Below the pieces are notes generated by a model that ran no database searches, had not been told where the DNA came from, and saw only the letters and a list, made by a program, of their open reading frames with translations. Source: Gonapodya prolifera JEL478 (lineage: Eukaryota > Monoblepharomycota > Monoblepharidomycetes > Monoblepharidales > Gonapodyaceae). From it: DNA of 64,000 nt. The position numbers and the translations under genes were made by a program. Shown piece by piece: positions 12,290 to 23,400 of the stretch (position 1 is its first letter; each line of letters opens with the position of its first letter). The stretch spans positions 372,001 through 436,000 of the forward strand of contig KQ965750.1 of assembly GCA_001574975.1 (NCBI GenBank). The letters run 5' to 3'.

Positions 12290-12960
12290 GCCTCCATTTG
12301 CCAAACAGTAAACATCTAATGGGATGTAAAACTTTGAAGTCAAACGTTAGAATTTGCTCACAACTCTCAATACAAATGGAAGTGGTGAGAAAAAGGAAAC
12401 AATGAGCTCTAGCATCCAGAATTGCACTTGACAAAAACAATAGCTTGGTACTGGCAAGTGTGCCCCATTGCTTTTTGGCCAAGCATAAATTTGGAAAAGG
12501 CCCAAGTGAAATATCTTGGTAGATTTCATCTTTTCTTAGCTTTGACCGTTTTCATGTTTTTAGAGATTTGAGAGAAATTGGAAAACTTCTCTCTTTCAGT
12601 GTTTCAAATTTTTAGGTGTTAACATTTCAGCCAAGGGTGACAGCACTACTGGAAGTATTGCATCACAAAGATTGCAAAAAGGCTATGTTGTTAATAGTTG
12701 GTGCTATCCCTCCTGGAGTTCTCCTCCTGTCTGTCTGCAACGGGAACACAGAGTACATGATGTGGCCTCGACTCTGAAGGACAGAGATACCAAGTATGGT
12801 AGGTGAGGAGCTCACACCATGCACAGAAGAAGCTTGGAGCTGCGTTGTGTTGGATAAAATGCAGTTGCAATCAAGGCTATATCTGATGAGTGGGGTTGCA
12901 CAATCCAATGGTGATAGTCTCCAAGCAGGGATTGCACCTAAACACATAAAATCAAATTTT
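12290..12960. repeat. degenerate repeat family R1, copy 3
   Basis: Longest visible copy of the family seen at 9,150-9,720 and, partially, at 5,330-5,546. Matches extend through TTTTTGGCCAAG, AAAACTTCTCTCTTT, TCTGAAGGACAGAG and ACCTAAACACATA. The stretch just upstream (about 11,480-11,650) also resembles 7,870-8,050, so the full element may exceed 1.5 kb. Confidence 0.6.
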
Positions 12961-13543
12961 TACTATTTCACCAAAACAACCTGAACTTCAAGAAAATTTC
13001 ATTGGCCAAAAGCCACAATGTACAAGTGCTGAGTCTTTGCGTCTGAAACTTTCAAGTATTTTGAAAATATTCTTGTCAGATTCAAAAGGATCTGCTTTGC
13101 ATTCTCTTCAGTATGCCTAGCAAAACAGCAACCAATTTTTGGGTCAATTTTCAGAGAAAATGTTTGCCTTAGCTGTTTTATATTTTACATTTTTGGTGAG
13201 AAAAGGATCACTATTATATATTATTTTGGTCCAAATCAGTCAACCACAAAGAAATGAAAGGGTGACTTGTGGGGGAAGGAAGCAAACATTTGATCATGCA
13301 TTAATCAAGTGAGTTATTTGAATTGCAGGCACTGGCAGAAGCATTTAATGTGTTTCAAGACCAGACTGCAGGAACTTTGCTTTAATGGACCATCAGAACA
13401 AATGAAGAAGTATTGATTCTACTGGATAGATCCAGCTTGTTTGTACAATCTACAGCCTACTAGTTGCTGTATTTAATGACAGAATGATTGGTGCAGTAGA
13501 GCAAATGTGGGCTTTATTTCCTTTTGGGGAACAGCATTGTCCT

Positions 13544-13560
13544 CCCCCCCCCCCCCCCCC
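13544..13560. repeat. poly-C run
   Basis: An uninterrupted run of 17 C follows CCT. It is a mononucleotide tract that is prone to sequencing-length error. Confidence 0.9.
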
Positions 13561-13934
13561 TATCTGCAAATTCAGTCATCTCCTCACAAAGTAGGCATGC
13601 AGCTGGAATTCACCAGCTTCTTTTGCTTTGCATACAAAGCAATGAAGGATTTTGTCCAGAGTTCACTTTGAACTTGCTATTTTTGTACCCTTTTCTTGTC
13701 CTTAAATTTTGGATGTTCAATATATAAGAAGAAAATTTGATAGATATGTCTGCTTTCAAGCTTCAAGAGCTTATGTCAAGATTATTATTGATAAATGGTA
13801 AATTTATTTTACCAATTACAGCTTCACAAGATTTTTTTAGCAGTTACAGTTGAATGTGATGGCAGCTTGAGAAGGTGATGATCTTTGTCAGAAAAACAAA
13901 TTATGGGGCAAACTTTTTTAAAGTCCTTCAGCCC

Positions 13935-14050
13935 TGACCACTATATTGAAGGCATTTGGCACACCCAACTTTGGGAATATATTCTGGAAGACTGACAATA
14001 GATAGGAAAACGGTTCTGACATCCCGTCATTACCCTTTGCAAGGTTTTGG
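13935..14050 (-). repeat. inverted repeat arm B (partner at 5,110-5,225)
   Basis: Reverse-complement partner of 5,110-5,225, with landmarks TGGAAGACTGACAATAGATAG and GTTCTGACATCCC. The separation of nearly 9 kb suggests two dispersed copies in opposite orientation, not the ends of one element. Confidence 0.75.
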
Positions 14051-15141
14051 TTGCTTTACACTGCCTCAAGGCAAATTGAGGTGATGTGGTGCACTCAAAG
14101 TACAAGAATTTTGGGACCCAACCACAACTCCTCCATTTCATGTCATATGACCCTCCTGAATTTTTTGTAGCATTTTCTTCCTATAAAATTAATATTGAGT
14201 TCCCTAATTGTGGGGAAAAGCAATGAGGGTTCTTCTGGTGTTGGGTGAAAGTGGTTTTGTGTGGCTCCTGTGGCCCACTTCACAAGACTGTACCATCATG
14301 ATTTGAGCTGCAGGCGGCTAAACAGCAGCTCATTGACTCTTTGAATCATTCCCACACTCAGATTCTGTTCCCACAAGATCCCAGGATGAGTTTTGTTGTG
14401 CTCCCATTACTGATTTGACCTTCAAATCCACAACCTGATTGGCCCATCCCAGTGCCAAGTGCCAGTTCGTATTATTTCCACAAAAGCCACATTCTACAGC
14501 GTTGCTTTGCTGCTTTTGGAAGGAGTCCAGACCCGCTTGTGACAGCATGGCAGGCCAGTGAAGTTTTGCTTTATCCTTGGTAATCAATCCCAGAGTGAGC
14601 AACCCAACCAGGAACCCACTCCAAAATATTACTGAAGATAAATTTACTCATTTGGACATATTTTGTGTATTAGGTACCTGGTTTGTTCCATGGGATTGGG
14701 AGCTCCAAATATTTCAAAAGACTGCCAAATTGAAGGCAACAGATCGTGGGGTTAAAGGACATAAGGTACGTTAACAAGCTATTAACCCTTCAGGACAACA
14801 ATTAGGGACATTACCATTCATCTGGTCCCTCAAACTGACAAGTCTAGCAATGCTAGCAATGTGGTTGCAATGTTCTGGTTCAACATAAGATATAGATAAA
14901 TAAAAGGATTTGCTCTCTGATTTTTTCTTTTTGCAATTGTTAGTTGTGAGTTGGTGAATAAAGATGGGAGGGACTACATTTTGTCCATCACCTCTGGATC
15001 GGTCTGGACCCAAAATATGCCATTGAGGCAGCCTCTGAAAGGTGATTCAGGCTTTAGGGAGTCATAAGCCACCTTGTAAAAATTTGGGGGGCTCTTGGGC
15101 GTTGTAGGGACCTGGTATTGGAGGGTGAAGACAACCCTGGT

Positions 15142-15239
15142 GTCACACTGACATCCACTAACGTGGAGTATATAGTGTAGTATGAGTGTTGGGTATTAGC
15201 TGCTGTGCCACTACTGTGGCCGCGGGTTTAGATGTGCAC
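15142..15239 (-). repeat. inverted copy of the 16,840-16,946 repeat, running into the gap
   Basis: The sequence from CACACTGACATCCACTAACG to GGTTTAGATGTGCAC is the near-perfect reverse complement of 16,840-16,946. It stops exactly where the run of N begins. The partner continues for another 130 bases towards 16,708, so the missing part of this arm probably lies in the gap. Confidence 0.85.
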
Positions 15240-15756
15240 NNNNNNNNNNNNNNNNNNNNNNNNNNNNNNNNNNNNNNNNNNNNNNNNNNNNNNNNNNNNN
15301 NNNNNNNNNNNNNNNNNNNNNNNNNNNNNNNNNNNNNNNNNNNNNNNNNNNNNNNNNNNNNNNNNNNNNNNNNNNNNNNNNNNNNNNNNNNNNNNNNNNN
15401 NNNNNNNNNNNNNNNNNNNNNNNNNNNNNNNNNNNNNNNNNNNNNNNNNNNNNNNNNNNNNNNNNNNNNNNNNNNNNNNNNNNNNNNNNNNNNNNNNNNN
15501 NNNNNNNNNNNNNNNNNNNNNNNNNNNNNNNNNNNNNNNNNNNNNNNNNNNNNNNNNNNNNNNNNNNNNNNNNNNNNNNNNNNNNNNNNNNNNNNNNNNN
15601 NNNNNNNNNNNNNNNNNNNNNNNNNNNNNNNNNNNNNNNNNNNNNNNNNNNNNNNNNNNNNNNNNNNNNNNNNNNNNNNNNNNNNNNNNNNNNNNNNNNN
15701 NNNNNNNNNNNNNNNNNNNNNNNNNNNNNNNNNNNNNNNNNNNNNNNNNNNNNNNN
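15240..15756. other. assembly gap (517 N)
   Basis: Unbroken run of N. It starts inside an inverted repeat arm, so the gap was probably caused by the repeat; its true length may differ. Reading frames that cross it are meaningless. Confidence 0.99.
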
Positions 15757-16707
15757 GGGGGCGTTATGGCCCTGTGTTTTTGCCTTCAGTTGGAGCACAC
15801 ATTGACCAGTTTGGGAACATCCATGACCTGCACAGTCCATTCTGACTTTAAAAGCATTGGTTCTTGATTGATACAATGAAAACTAGCAAGAGATGTCTTT
15901 CCAGCATTTTTCTTGGTGCACAGGGTAGAATGAGCAGTACTTATTTAACACTGCTCATTGGGAGCTTGTCTAAGGCACATCAACTGCCAGGGTCATCAGT
16001 AAAGCAAAAAAAGAAAAACTAATAGAAATGGCTACATATTGTTACTGCAAGCTATTTCCATCAGTATTCAGCCCTGGGTAATTATTTTCATTTTTGGGGT
16101 TCAGGGACAGAATGTAGGCCCTTTGTCATAAAAGAGTTCACACATTAAGATATGTCACTTGGGACAGACTTGCAATGCTTCAATACAATACCCAATCATG
16201 AGATTAGATAGCAATGGCACTTTCTGCACTCTCAACTGGCAGTTGAGTTGCTGACTCTCAATGCTGCTGAAATTGGACCAGTCCCAGGGGGACTGCAAAT
16301 GAATATAAACCATACCTGTGGTGGCAACTATTGAGGTAACATAAAAGGAGTGTAAGAGTGTTTCTGAATCCTTAGCTAATGTTATGATCACATAAATTCA
16401 TTGCATATTCACATTAATATTCAATGAGTCTTCCTGGACATTTGGTTGAATTTCAGGTTGTGAATGAATTAATAGAGGAAAAAAAAATTGATTCAAGTAG
16501 TACAGGTGGATACCTGAAGTTGACACTAACAATAGCAAAGCTTTTCACTTTTGCAAGTGTTGTTTTAAATATAAATGGAATATTGCAAATGACAGACTCA
16601 CATTTGTAATCAAAATATTGCTGGGAAACGTTACAAATGGTTTGGAGACTGTTGAGTATCATCCAAGAACTAAACTTTATCCAAAAGTGAAACTGTAATT
16701 TCAACCA

Positions 16708-16946
16708 GAAATGCTACACAACCTAGGTGAGCTGCACGAGCCTGTAAACTGCAGGAATGTGTATATATGATCAGATGTACATAGCAAGACGTAATGTGCA
16801 TAGAACTCACCTGCAGGAACGTGATGCCAAACTTAGGGCACGTCCTGCAGGTGTGCACATCTAAACCCACGGCCACAGTAGTGGCACAGCAGCTAATACC
16901 CAACACTCATACTACACCATATACTCCACGTTAGTGGATGTCAGTG
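16708..16946 (+). repeat. copy of the hAT internal segment, right arm of an inverted pair
   Basis: About 230 bases match 6,283-6,510 directly, and its last 105 bases match 15,142-15,239 in inverted orientation. The outer end has GGATGTCAGTGTGAC, which mirrors GTCACACTGACATCC at the left arm. The pair could be the ends of a 1.8-kb fold-back element or two independent insertions. Confidence 0.8.
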
Positions 16947-18539
16947 TGACAAGAAATTGGAGCTCAACATATTAGGGACCACATGCCACTTTTGTGGTGA
17001 TATACAAATTAATCTGATCACAATAGAATCCATTACAAGAGTACCACGAAAAAAAACTTGTTTGGAGCTTCTCCCATGTGTTGCTGTTCTTATGGCAATC
17101 AACCTATGTCTGTGGTAATGAGCTGGTGCTCTGGGACAATGACAATGACCATCTAATGACACAATAAAGATGTTCTTTTCTCTTCTTTTAGTAAACATTA
17201 CCCCATGGCCCATATTCAAACCTCAAGTATGCAATTCAATAATTTTAAACCCCTGGTTTGTCCCCTGCATGTTAATTGAAATAAGCATGCACACCAATCC
17301 CCTACACTAAATATTAGCACCAAGCAATGCTAGTTAATGGTGCAATGTGCACCTTCTTATTTGCAGCTGTTGTGACACTCTCAAATGGTGCTTGCAGAAC
17401 TAACCAACACATTTTCACATTTTCAAATCAAAATGTCCTGATTTCAGGAAATTGTGACTCAATAAAAATAATCATTTGTTCTGAAGTGCTATTGATCTGA
17501 AAACTGACCAAATTCATTGTGCAGTGAGAGGTGTATGCCATTCTGTCAAAGGAATAACAAAACACCTCCTCTCTTCCTAACCACATTGTGCACAACTAAG
17601 ATACACATCTCTACGTTCAAAAATACCACCTGACCATGCTAGGTGCTTGCAGCATTCATATGCTTCCACTTGAAAATTGGCAGTTGGGATCATCACTCCT
17701 TTACAAGCGACTGAGACATGTGGCAGCCACAATTGGGCATCTCAGAGCATTCCATAATACAGTTATCAAGCACAAAAACCACAAAAATAGATTGCTGGGA
17801 TTCAAAATAAAAATTCACCTTTTGCCAATGCCAAGCGCTGCTGGAAAGCCTTTCTGTGCCCTTAAGCCTGATCTCTCGCAGGCCCCAAAAAATACCTCCC
17901 TACAGTCACCCAGTCGACTCGCGAAGTGTCCAAGCGGCACGAATATCTCGCTAATGCGAAGAGAGAGAGACACGCACAAAAATTGTGAACGCAACACCAC
18001 CCAAGAGTGGAGTGGTCCGTCCAGCTTCAGATACCTGCCAGCCCAGGAAACGCGAGTCTCGACTTTCAAAAATTAACTGGTTACTGCAATCGACGCGTGC
18101 CGACACGCCCGCGTTCGGGACGTTCTGAGGGGCGAAGAGCACCATGCCACAGCGGGACCGGTTAAAATACCAGCACCGGCTCATTTCAGCACTAGCGACA
18201 CTCCATTTCTCATGGACCGCCTGTCGATAATTCCCGCCATGGAGTGTCTGCGGCGGCATGCGTCGTGGCTTCCGTTTCAAGAATCGTACGTCTGGGCGCG
18301 GGGTGCCTCTGGCAACACATCCCGTCCAACGATGAAGTGCAAGAAAGGATAATGGCGGACATGCAATTGAAGAGTGATGACCGGCGGAACATCTATCCGA
18401 TTCCGCTTGGTATCTGCCGTGGGGGATCTGATTTCCCCCTTCGCCGATATTTACATGAAGTGACTATATATGTACGATGGCTCGTTCAGTTACTTGATCA
18501 GGAGTAGTTCTCCCAACGAATTACGCCGAAGACGCTCCA

Positions 18540-20474
18540 TCAATCACCATTTCGCCTCCCTTCATAGTCGAAGTCGACGGGCAGCGCCGGTTGGAGCCAA
18601 TATCGGTACATAGTTGGCAGTTGACACATCGAGGAGAAAAGGAGTGTGTCAATAATCCACCAAGGTTTGCTCAAGCTGCCCTTCATTCCAACTCCAACCA
18701 CCACATACCGTTACTCTCCTGCGACGCCGGGAACGCGACCGCGTTGGCGATGTCCTCGACTGCGCCTGGCTGGCCCAGGGGAGTCGGTTTGGGGTGGTGG
18801 CTCGTGTTGGTAGTGGTGGTGGTGGTGGCGGCGGCATTTTGGGCGAAGGCGGTCAGGAGGGGCGTGATGATTGGGCCTGATGCGGAGGGTGGGGGAAGAG
18901 AAGCCGGAAGATTGGACCGCAATCCGCTTTTCCGGAGGCAGGTGAGGACATGTCGTCGCACCGCCAGCAACGGAATAACAACAAAGAACCTGTCACCGCA
19001 AAACACGAAACACCGTACCTGGATGAATCGAATTCACTCGAATCTTCCCGCCCGCGATGTGCATTCCCGCATACTGCAGCGCGGCATTATTGGTGAGGAG
19101 ACGCACTGCAGATTTGCTGGAACTGTACGCGGGGATGCTGGGTACGGCTTTGATGCCGGCCTGAGTGGTCGGGATGTGGGACGTGTGATGTGGAGTATGG
19201 GACGTGGGTGGAGACGATAAGTGCGTTGTGGGTGAGCACGAGACAAACACTTGAGGATAAAAGTCTGCAAAGGGAAATCCATGCAGGCCGTCCCCCGCTT
19301 CCGCGAGATTATTTCGCTTCGCGGGGTATTCGCGGGGTATTTGCCTCTTGCAAACAGCCTCGGTCAGCACCTCGCGGCGCTTAGGCCTCGGACGGTTCGA
19401 CTCTACTTCAATCGGCTTCGCCTCGTTCGTTCCATCTCGCCCCCCTTCCCCCGACCAGACCGTACGCGCCACAGAAGACATGTTGATGATAGATTTTGTG
19501 TCCTGTGGTGATGATCAAGGGTCAAGGGACAAGAAAGAGTGGTGATGAGTGAGAGTTTTCCGCTTTGAGGTGTATCCGCCTTCTCCCTCGGGCGGACTCC
19601 CCGGTCAGTGCTGTCGCACTTTGGCCTCAGGGCTCGCTGCACCGCACTCGCGTGTCGCGACTTGGCCTACGGCTCCCGTCACTCGACAACCCCCCGGATG
19701 ATAGTGGTGCAGTGTTGTCGCGTCGAACCGACTTACCGGGGAAGCGTTTTTCTTCATGGATCGAACGCCGTGCTTCACGCCACTGAATAGATTATAAGTT
19801 GGCGTCACCTCACAACGGTGTGAAAGAAAGAACGGAAACGGTAACGCACAGAAACGTCCCATCCAAATTGACGTGGATCTCACGGGACCAGTCCTCGAGC
19901 GGCATTTCGTCCAGAGGCTTCTCGGGCGGGCTGATACCTGTGTTGTTGACCAAGACATCGAGCGGACCACCAAACGTTTCTTCCACTCTGGCGTGGTGAA
20001 GACGGGCATGAGCGTTGGTTGCATGTCGCAAGGTGGTCAGTGGACATTTCAAATGTACGACACGGTACCACCACGCACCTCTTGATAAGGCTCTCTCACT
20101 GCGCCTCGTCCATTATGTCGTGCTCCAGAAAGATCGCTGTGCCGGAACCTAATTGTGAAAAAAGCATGTGGCGTGGGTGGTGCGGTGACCCCCAGCGCAC
20201 CCCACGTGACTCACCCTCGTCCGCGATCTGCTTCAGCACGCTCTGCGCAGGCTCAGTCTGCCGATGCAAGTCAGTGATGGCTACCTTGGCGCCCTCTGAA
20301 GCCTTGGTGGTCGATTATTAGGCATACGGCCGCACACGTCCCAACACGCTGGCACAACACCCAACACCCACTGCGCGCAAGCCGGATCGCAGACGCAGCG
20401 CCAATGCCTGATGCGCCGCCCGTGACGAGCGCTGGTTGGTGGGTACGAAAAACGTGCTGAGCCTTCGAATTCAT
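18540..20474 (-). CDS. short-chain dehydrogenase/reductase (SDR)
   Basis: Classical NAD(P)(H)-dependent oxidoreductase, probably cytosolic; the substrate cannot be told. Main exons: 20,474-20,372, 20,295-20,215, then pieces ending near 20,115, 19,990-19,850, about 19,798-19,753, a short exon near 19,480, 19,160-19,019 and 18,876-18,709. The cofactor motif TGGASGIG lies about 16 residues from the start. LVNNTGISPP is the NNAG-type motif. NMSS supplies the catalytic Ser, YSSSK the catalytic Tyr and Lys, and HPG followed by ITPLL the usual loop. PGAVEDIANAVAFPAS precedes the expected C-terminal strand. The final exon after 18,709 is not resolved: a reading ending near 18,540-18,562 is plausible but lacks a clean acceptor. 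The intron after NMSS needs a weak donor (GTGGCG). The gene could therefore be slightly damaged at its 3' end. Confidence 0.82.
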
Positions 20475-23400
20475 CGGTGCCTACAAGAGGAGCCTACCGA
20501 TCTTTCCCACGAGAAGCTGAACGATGGGCATCAATTGAAAAGATGAGTGCGAGCAGGTAATCGACTCAGACACCGCCGCTGGCAGGTTTATCATGTCCCA
20601 TGGTGTAAATGTTTTAGAGAAATCCCGACCTGGCCCTGCACCACATCAGCCAATCCCGAAGCAACCGAACTGACCGAACCGCCCCTGACCAGAAATACCT
20701 GTTTTAGTGGGAACTTTTTCTTTTTGCAAAAGATACATAATGTTTGTTCTCAATAACTATAGAAATGGCAGCAAGACCGCTCGTGGGAGTTCAAGAACAG
20801 AGTCCATGGCGGGGACAAAACACCACTCATGGGATCTTTAGAACAGAGTGTCATGCGACAGTGGCGGGGACGTATCCATTCTTTATCGATTAGCACTGTA
20901 AGATCTATCGCATTATTTCCCAAAACGAGCGAGGCGAAGAGAGCAACCCTTATTGTTCCAAAGGTGGAAAGTGTGAATGCGAGCTGACGGTGATGTTGAT
21001 GATCCCGGAGCTGAGCTCTGCGGGGGAAGAGGGTCGCTAAAGGGGCCAACCGGTACTGCGGGAGGCGTAGGTGGTGGTCCGACAAAGAGGCCTGATCTTC
21101 CTGCACAGTAACTTCACAGGATTGGACCAAAAGATAGGGCAACACCACGCCACACTGCAAATGAGGTGTTTGGCTAGGCGCCTGCATGATGGGGTGCGAG
21201 GGATGTGATTCTCCGGGGTGCGGAATTCAACGTCCTGGAATCGAACGCACCTTCCTCGGCAATGGAAGTACTTTGCACTCACAAGCGAATAGTGGATAGG
21301 TGCAAGATTTGAGTTGGGCACGCCGGACTCGTGGCGATGCCCCCGCGGCCTCCATTGTGTGATTCGGTCTCATATCATGTGTCCTTTCTGTACGATATAC
21401 GTCGAGGAATAGCGACGCCCGGAGCACTTGAGCGTCGAAAGCGGAGAAGAATCATAGCAAGAGAGGTCTTCGAGGTGTAGCCGACGCGAGACAACGAGGA
21501 CGAAGATCGTTCCCGCCCCGAAAGCAATGGATCGCATGTTCCCACACGTGATCTTTTCCACAAGTGCCCGATGAGCACCCCCGCTGCACTGTAAGGAAAA
21601 GAGCAGCTAAAAGGTCTCGGTGTGGTCCTGTCACGCGCCAGAGTGGTCTCCACCTCTGATCTCGCCGTCGCTGACGGTGCGGCTTCCACATCCGTTCCCA
21701 CAAGGAAGTCGGACACCCGCATCGTGCGGCCGTCAAAAACGAACCGGGACATCATCAAACAGCGACGCGGGGGAGGAATCCAGGAGGAATGGGGAGGAGG
21801 ATGAGACGATCCAGCATGCCGTGTTCGAAGCAGTGCGGGGGAGGGATCGGTCCATCCGGCGACGGCATTCTGGTCCCGTACGCGAACCAAGAGAGTGGTC
21901 GACGTGTTGGGAGACGGAATTCATCGCAGGTTCGGTGCAATCGCTCGTCGTCGCGACACACCGATATTTGGTCACCGATCTCCTGCCGATCGCTCACGCA
22001 AATCAGACGTCCAACACATCGAGGCCGGGGAAATATCATTCCTCGATGTACTGCTTCGGTGTTCGCGCACCCCTGGTGGATTCCGCTCGATGTGAGAGGG
22101 AGGCAATGATAGGGATATTTCGATGGTGGTAGGAGGGGAAGCGAGAGGCCCCCTCGTTCGTGGCGGATGATTCTAAATGGATGGTATGGTTGGAGAGATG
22201 GTCGAGCGATGATTGGTTGGCGGGTGGGAGAGGGATTACGTTTGGATGTGTACGCCTTTTCTGCTCGTTTGGCTCGCACATAAGAGGCCCGACACCCATT
22301 GATCAGTCAGATTACTGTTACTTATGCATAATGTTTTATGGTTGAAACGAAATGCCGCTATTTGGGGGTGGAGTCAACTGAAATGTCAACGCCGGAAGCC
22401 CCCACCTCCTTTCCCTTTCTACATCGATATACGAATGCTGGCGGTGACGGAGGAGACGGACCTACCTCGCACAATCAACTGGACCACTCACCCGTCTCAG
22501 AGGAGCTGCCGGGGCGTCAAAATGGATTCCCTGTTGTTCAAAAAAATGGGATGATGAGCAGGGTCACAACTAGCAGAACTTTCAAGGACAAGGAGATTCG
22601 GAACAGCGGACAGCAGAAAACGCGTAGAGCATTAAGTTTGTTTGATACATGAAAAGACAAGATCTAGCTAGCGGGTGGACGAGGCGGTGCTTTAGCCGTG
22701 CAGCACCGACACCGTCGTCGACACTGCACGTTGCCGGAATGCATCATGTGGAAGCAGCCACCAGCACCCCGCCTGCAACAGGACACAGTAACGCGTGCGT
22801 GAAATCGCGTCGACCTCAACAATGGCGCCCTGCAACCACCCCGTCGTCTCGACAGCTGAAAGGGTCTGAAGCCCCCACCCAGACAGCCACGAGGGGATTG
22901 TCCCCATCAGCCCGCCGATGGGTCTTCAGCGACAGTCCCCGGACACGCAGGCTCCTTGGGAAACGCCCTCCGACGGAAAGGGCCGTTTCCCTTGCAGGGT
23001 GCAGATGTTGTTGCAAGGAAAACCTGGGCCTTTTATACCCGTGTGCACCGTCCGAGTTCCGCAGCAGTGGCGCAGCAGCGCTGCCCACGCACCGGGGTAA
23101 TTTCCTGGGTTCCGTCCCAGACTTCCGAGCAAGTAGTTTCAATAATTCCAAAGCGACATCGAGCGATAGAGCAAAGCAACATCCTAACAGCAATTAGATT
23201 TCGAATCCATGCTACAGAAATGATTCATTCCAGCGGGAAAAGGGGAGGATGGAAGTAAGTTGAGGTCGAGTTGATCGGGTCGCGATCATGCGGAGATAAT
23301 AAGAAACAACGCAGAACCAATGAGACGGAACAAAGAAAGCCCGGTAGTCAGATTAGATTTGTTCTCATTGAGGAACGATTGACGTCAGTGCTGGGGTGTG

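Larger units (their letters stand above)
2640..17830. repeat. AT-rich, CpG-depleted repeat block
   Basis: Composition changes sharply near 2,640 and again near 17,830. Inside, long stretches contain almost no CG dinucleotide while TG and CA are common. The flanking DNA is rich in CG. No host gene is recognised inside. It contains a decayed hAT transposon, several divergent repeat families in direct and inverted copies, a poly-C run and an assembly gap, each listed separately. The remaining parts (about 2,650-4,950, 7,870-9,150 and 17,000-17,800) show nothing beyond low-complexity AT-rich sequence. Loss of CG with retention of TG and CA is what deamination of methylated CG would leave; this cause is an inference. 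Confidence 0.8.

Noticed and set aside
15186-15876. Long frames spanning the N run
   Set aside because: They consist almost wholly of unknown residues and only reflect the absence of stop codons in N.
21180-21260. tRNA-like T-arm (GTTCGATTC on the minus strand)
   Set aside because: The flanking bases do not pair as a five-base stem and no anticodon or acceptor arm fits.
21375-21890. Possible SUMO-like segment (RFVFDGRT..RVSD) on the minus strand
   Set aside because: Only a short resemblance to the FLFDG motif; the rest of a ubiquitin fold and a C-terminal Gly-Gly are not seen, and the partner copy at 52.8 kb is frameshifted.
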